From Candidatus Dadabacteria bacterium (GTDB lineage: Bacteria > Desulfobacterota_D > UBA1144 > Nemesobacterales > UBA2774): 6,534 bases of DNA. Shown piece by piece: positions 5,294-6,534 of the stretch. The translations under genes and the position numbers were made by a program. Location: positions 1 through 6,534 of the forward strand of contig JAGVLR010000262.1 of assembly GCA_020054175.1 (NCBI GenBank), in the 5' to 3' direction. The notes beneath the pieces were generated by a model. It had not been told where the DNA came from, ran no database searches, and was given only the letters and a program-made list of their open reading frames with translations. Numbering within the stretch: the first letter of the stretch is position 1; each line of letters begins with the position of its first letter.

Positions 5294-6534
5294 ATGGAAT
5301 TCGAACCGGTTATAGGCCTCGAGGTGCACGCGCAGCTCGAGACCGAGTCCAAAATATTTTCCACCGCGTCCACCGCCTTCGGCGCGCCGCCCAACTCGCA
5401 GGTGACGCCTGTGTGCCTCGGCATGCCGGGCGTGTTGCCTGTCCTTAACAAAAAGGCCCTGGAGCTGGCTGTGAAGGCCGCGCTCGCGCTCAACTGCACG
5501 ATACACGGGCGCTCGCGTTTCGCGAGGAAGAATTATTTCTATCCCGACCTGCCGAAAGGCTACCAGATATCGCAGTATGAGGAGCCCTAATCTTCCGGCG
5601 GCTGGCTCGACATACCATCGGGCGACGCGGCAAAGAGGATCAGGCTGACGAGGATACACATGGAGGAGGACGCGGGAAAGCTCGTCCACGACAATTCCGG
5701 CAGCTCGAGCCTCGTCGACCTTAACCGCGCGGGCGTGCCGCTCATAGAAATAGTGAGCGAGCCAGACATATCGGACGCCGAGGAGGCCGTCGCGTATCTG
5801 AAGAAGCTCCGCTCGATACTGAGGTACATAGGCGTCTGCGACGGCAACATGGAAGAGGGAAGCCTCCGATGCGACGCCAACGTCTCCATAAGACCGAAAG
5901 GGTCGGAGACACTGGGGACGAAGGTGGAGATAAAAAACGTGAACTCCTTCAAGTTCATACAGCGCGCGATCGAGTACGAGATAAAGAGGCAGGAGGCTGT
6001 TGTAGAGGGAGGCGGCAAGATAGTTCAGGAGACGCGCCTTTACGACGCCGATAAGGGCGTTACATTTTCCATGAGGACGAAAGAAGAGGCCCACGACTAC
6101 AGGTACTTCCCGGACCCTGACCTCCTTCCTGTCGAAATCAACCAGGAAGACATCGACATCCTGAAGGCGTCTCTACCGGAGCTGCCTGACGCGCGGCGCG
6201 AGAGGTTCGCGAGTGAATACGGGCTTCCCGAGTACGACGCCGGTGTGCTCACGTCCTCGCGTGAAATAGCGGATTATTTCGAGGAAGCGCTCTCACACTA
6301 CAAGAATCCCAAGACGCTCGGCAACTGGATAATGACGGAAGTCCTCCGCGAGCTTAGGGAAGATGACGACGTTTCGGAATTCCCCGTTACGGCGGAAAAG
6401 CTGGCCGGTCTTTTAAACCTCATCGAGGACGGAACCATAAGCGGAAAGATCGCCAAGGACGTATTCGGCGAGATGGTTTCCGGGGGCGGGACAGCAAAGG
6501 AAATCGTCGAGAAAAAAGGCATAAGGCAGATCTC
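5294..6534 (+). CDS. gatB: gatB, Asp/Glu-tRNA amidotransferase subunit B, interrupted by in-frame TAA and running off right edge
   Basis: GatB is the kinase/transamidase subunit of GatCAB, which converts Asp-tRNA(Asn) and Glu-tRNA(Gln) to Asn-tRNA and Gln-tRNA with ammonia from GatA. The N-terminal part is canonical: PVIGLEVHAQLETESKIFS (5-23), CLGMPGVLPVLN (41-52) and FARKNYFYPDLPKGYQIS (76-93). At codon 99 (5588-5590), just after QYEEP, the frame meets TAA, where GatB usually has Ile or Leu. The same frame then continues unbroken to the window end with GGWLDI (102-107), NRAGVPLIEIVSEPD (144-158), SLRCDANVSIRP (190-201), VEIKNVNSFKF, DYRYFPDPD (268-276) and LGNWIMTEVLREL (342-354). About 414 of the usual 475-480 codons are inside the window. 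There is no frameshift or length change around the stop and no other damage. It could be a sequencing error, a recent nonsense mutation, or readthrough. Translated literally, only a 98-residue fragment is made. Confidence 0.9.
5588..5590 (+). other. In-frame TAA stop inside gatB
   Basis: TAA replaces a hydrophobic codon in the GatB motif QYE-x-P-(I/L)-x-x-G-G-W. One base change from TTA (Leu) would produce it, and TTA does occur later in the same gene. The next in-frame ATG is at 5660 (residue 123), with a weak GAGG about seven bases upstream. A reinitiated product would lack the N-terminal region and is unlikely to be a working GatB. TAA also ends the DUF4396 and ogg genes, which argues against reassignment of TAA in this genome. 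Confidence 0.85.

Noticed and set aside
5588..5590. Genome-wide reassignment of TAA, or selenocysteine/pyrrolysine-type recoding
   Set aside because: TAA is the natural terminator of the DUF4396 (3841-3843) and ogg (4520-4522) genes here, and Sec and Pyl use UGA and UAG. A point mutation or read error is simpler.
5591..5600. Frameshift as the cause of the gatB stop
   Set aside because: The same frame is used before and after the stop, and the GatB motif length around it (P to G-G-W) is normal, so no insertion or deletion is needed.
5270..6094. Long open frame (274 codons) on the minus strand across gatB
   Set aside because: It lies wholly antisense to well conserved GatB sequence, and its Arg/Leu/Val-rich translation resembles no known family. 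It is a by-product of the GC-rich codon use of gatB.
1..6534. CRISPR arrays, tRNA or rRNA genes, insertion sequences, attachment sites, toxin-antitoxin or phage-defence genes
   Set aside because: I looked on both strands and saw no regularly spaced repeats, cloverleaf-like segments, transposase motifs or defence-type domains. All long frames are accounted for by the six genes listed.

Overview
The window reads as ordinary chromosomal DNA from a bacterium of moderately high GC content that favours ATA, AGG and GGG-type codons. An ArAE/FUSC-type inner-membrane exporter suggests a Gram-negative cell. GatB indicates that Asn-tRNA and/or Gln-tRNA is made by the indirect amidation route. I cannot place the organism reliably from sequence alone; the codon style would fit a deltaproteobacterial or Dadabacteria-like lineage, but that is a guess. 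No tRNA, rRNA, CRISPR array, insertion sequence or long repeat is visible, and no gene-free stretch exceeds about 150 bases.

Left part (1-2846, minus strand): a FUSC-family membrane exporter of 740 residues is followed downstream by the first 175 residues of a CPA1 (NhaP-like) Na+/H+ antiporter that runs off the left edge. The antiporter has a good promoter of its own in the 96-base gap. Centre (2847-2991): a compact divergent regulatory region. Two near-consensus sigma70 promoters fire in opposite directions, and their perfect TTGACA -35 boxes form the arms of an 8+8 bp inverted repeat. A second short palindrome covers the -10 box of the exporter promoter. To the right, on the plus strand, is a seven-helix DUF4396 membrane protein with a Met/His-rich loop that looks metal-binding. 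Next is an Ogg2-type helix-hairpin-helix DNA glycosylase, apparently transcribed as a leaderless mRNA from a promoter straddling the stop codon of the preceding gene.

Right part (4542-6534): the glycosylase gene converges on a minus-strand PIG-L/LmbE-type zinc deacetylase, with a possible terminator at the junction. The deacetylase is divergent from gatB, which runs off the right edge. gatB is interrupted at codon 99 by an in-frame TAA, although the same frame continues with well conserved GatB sequence to the window end.

The items most worth a second look are the in-frame TAA in gatB, the loss of the Schiff-base lysine (Thr138) and of the neighbouring His in the Ogg2 protein, and the symmetric divergent promoter. 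That promoter may co-regulate the exporter with the putative metal-handling membrane protein. I found no clear multi-gene system of an undescribed type.
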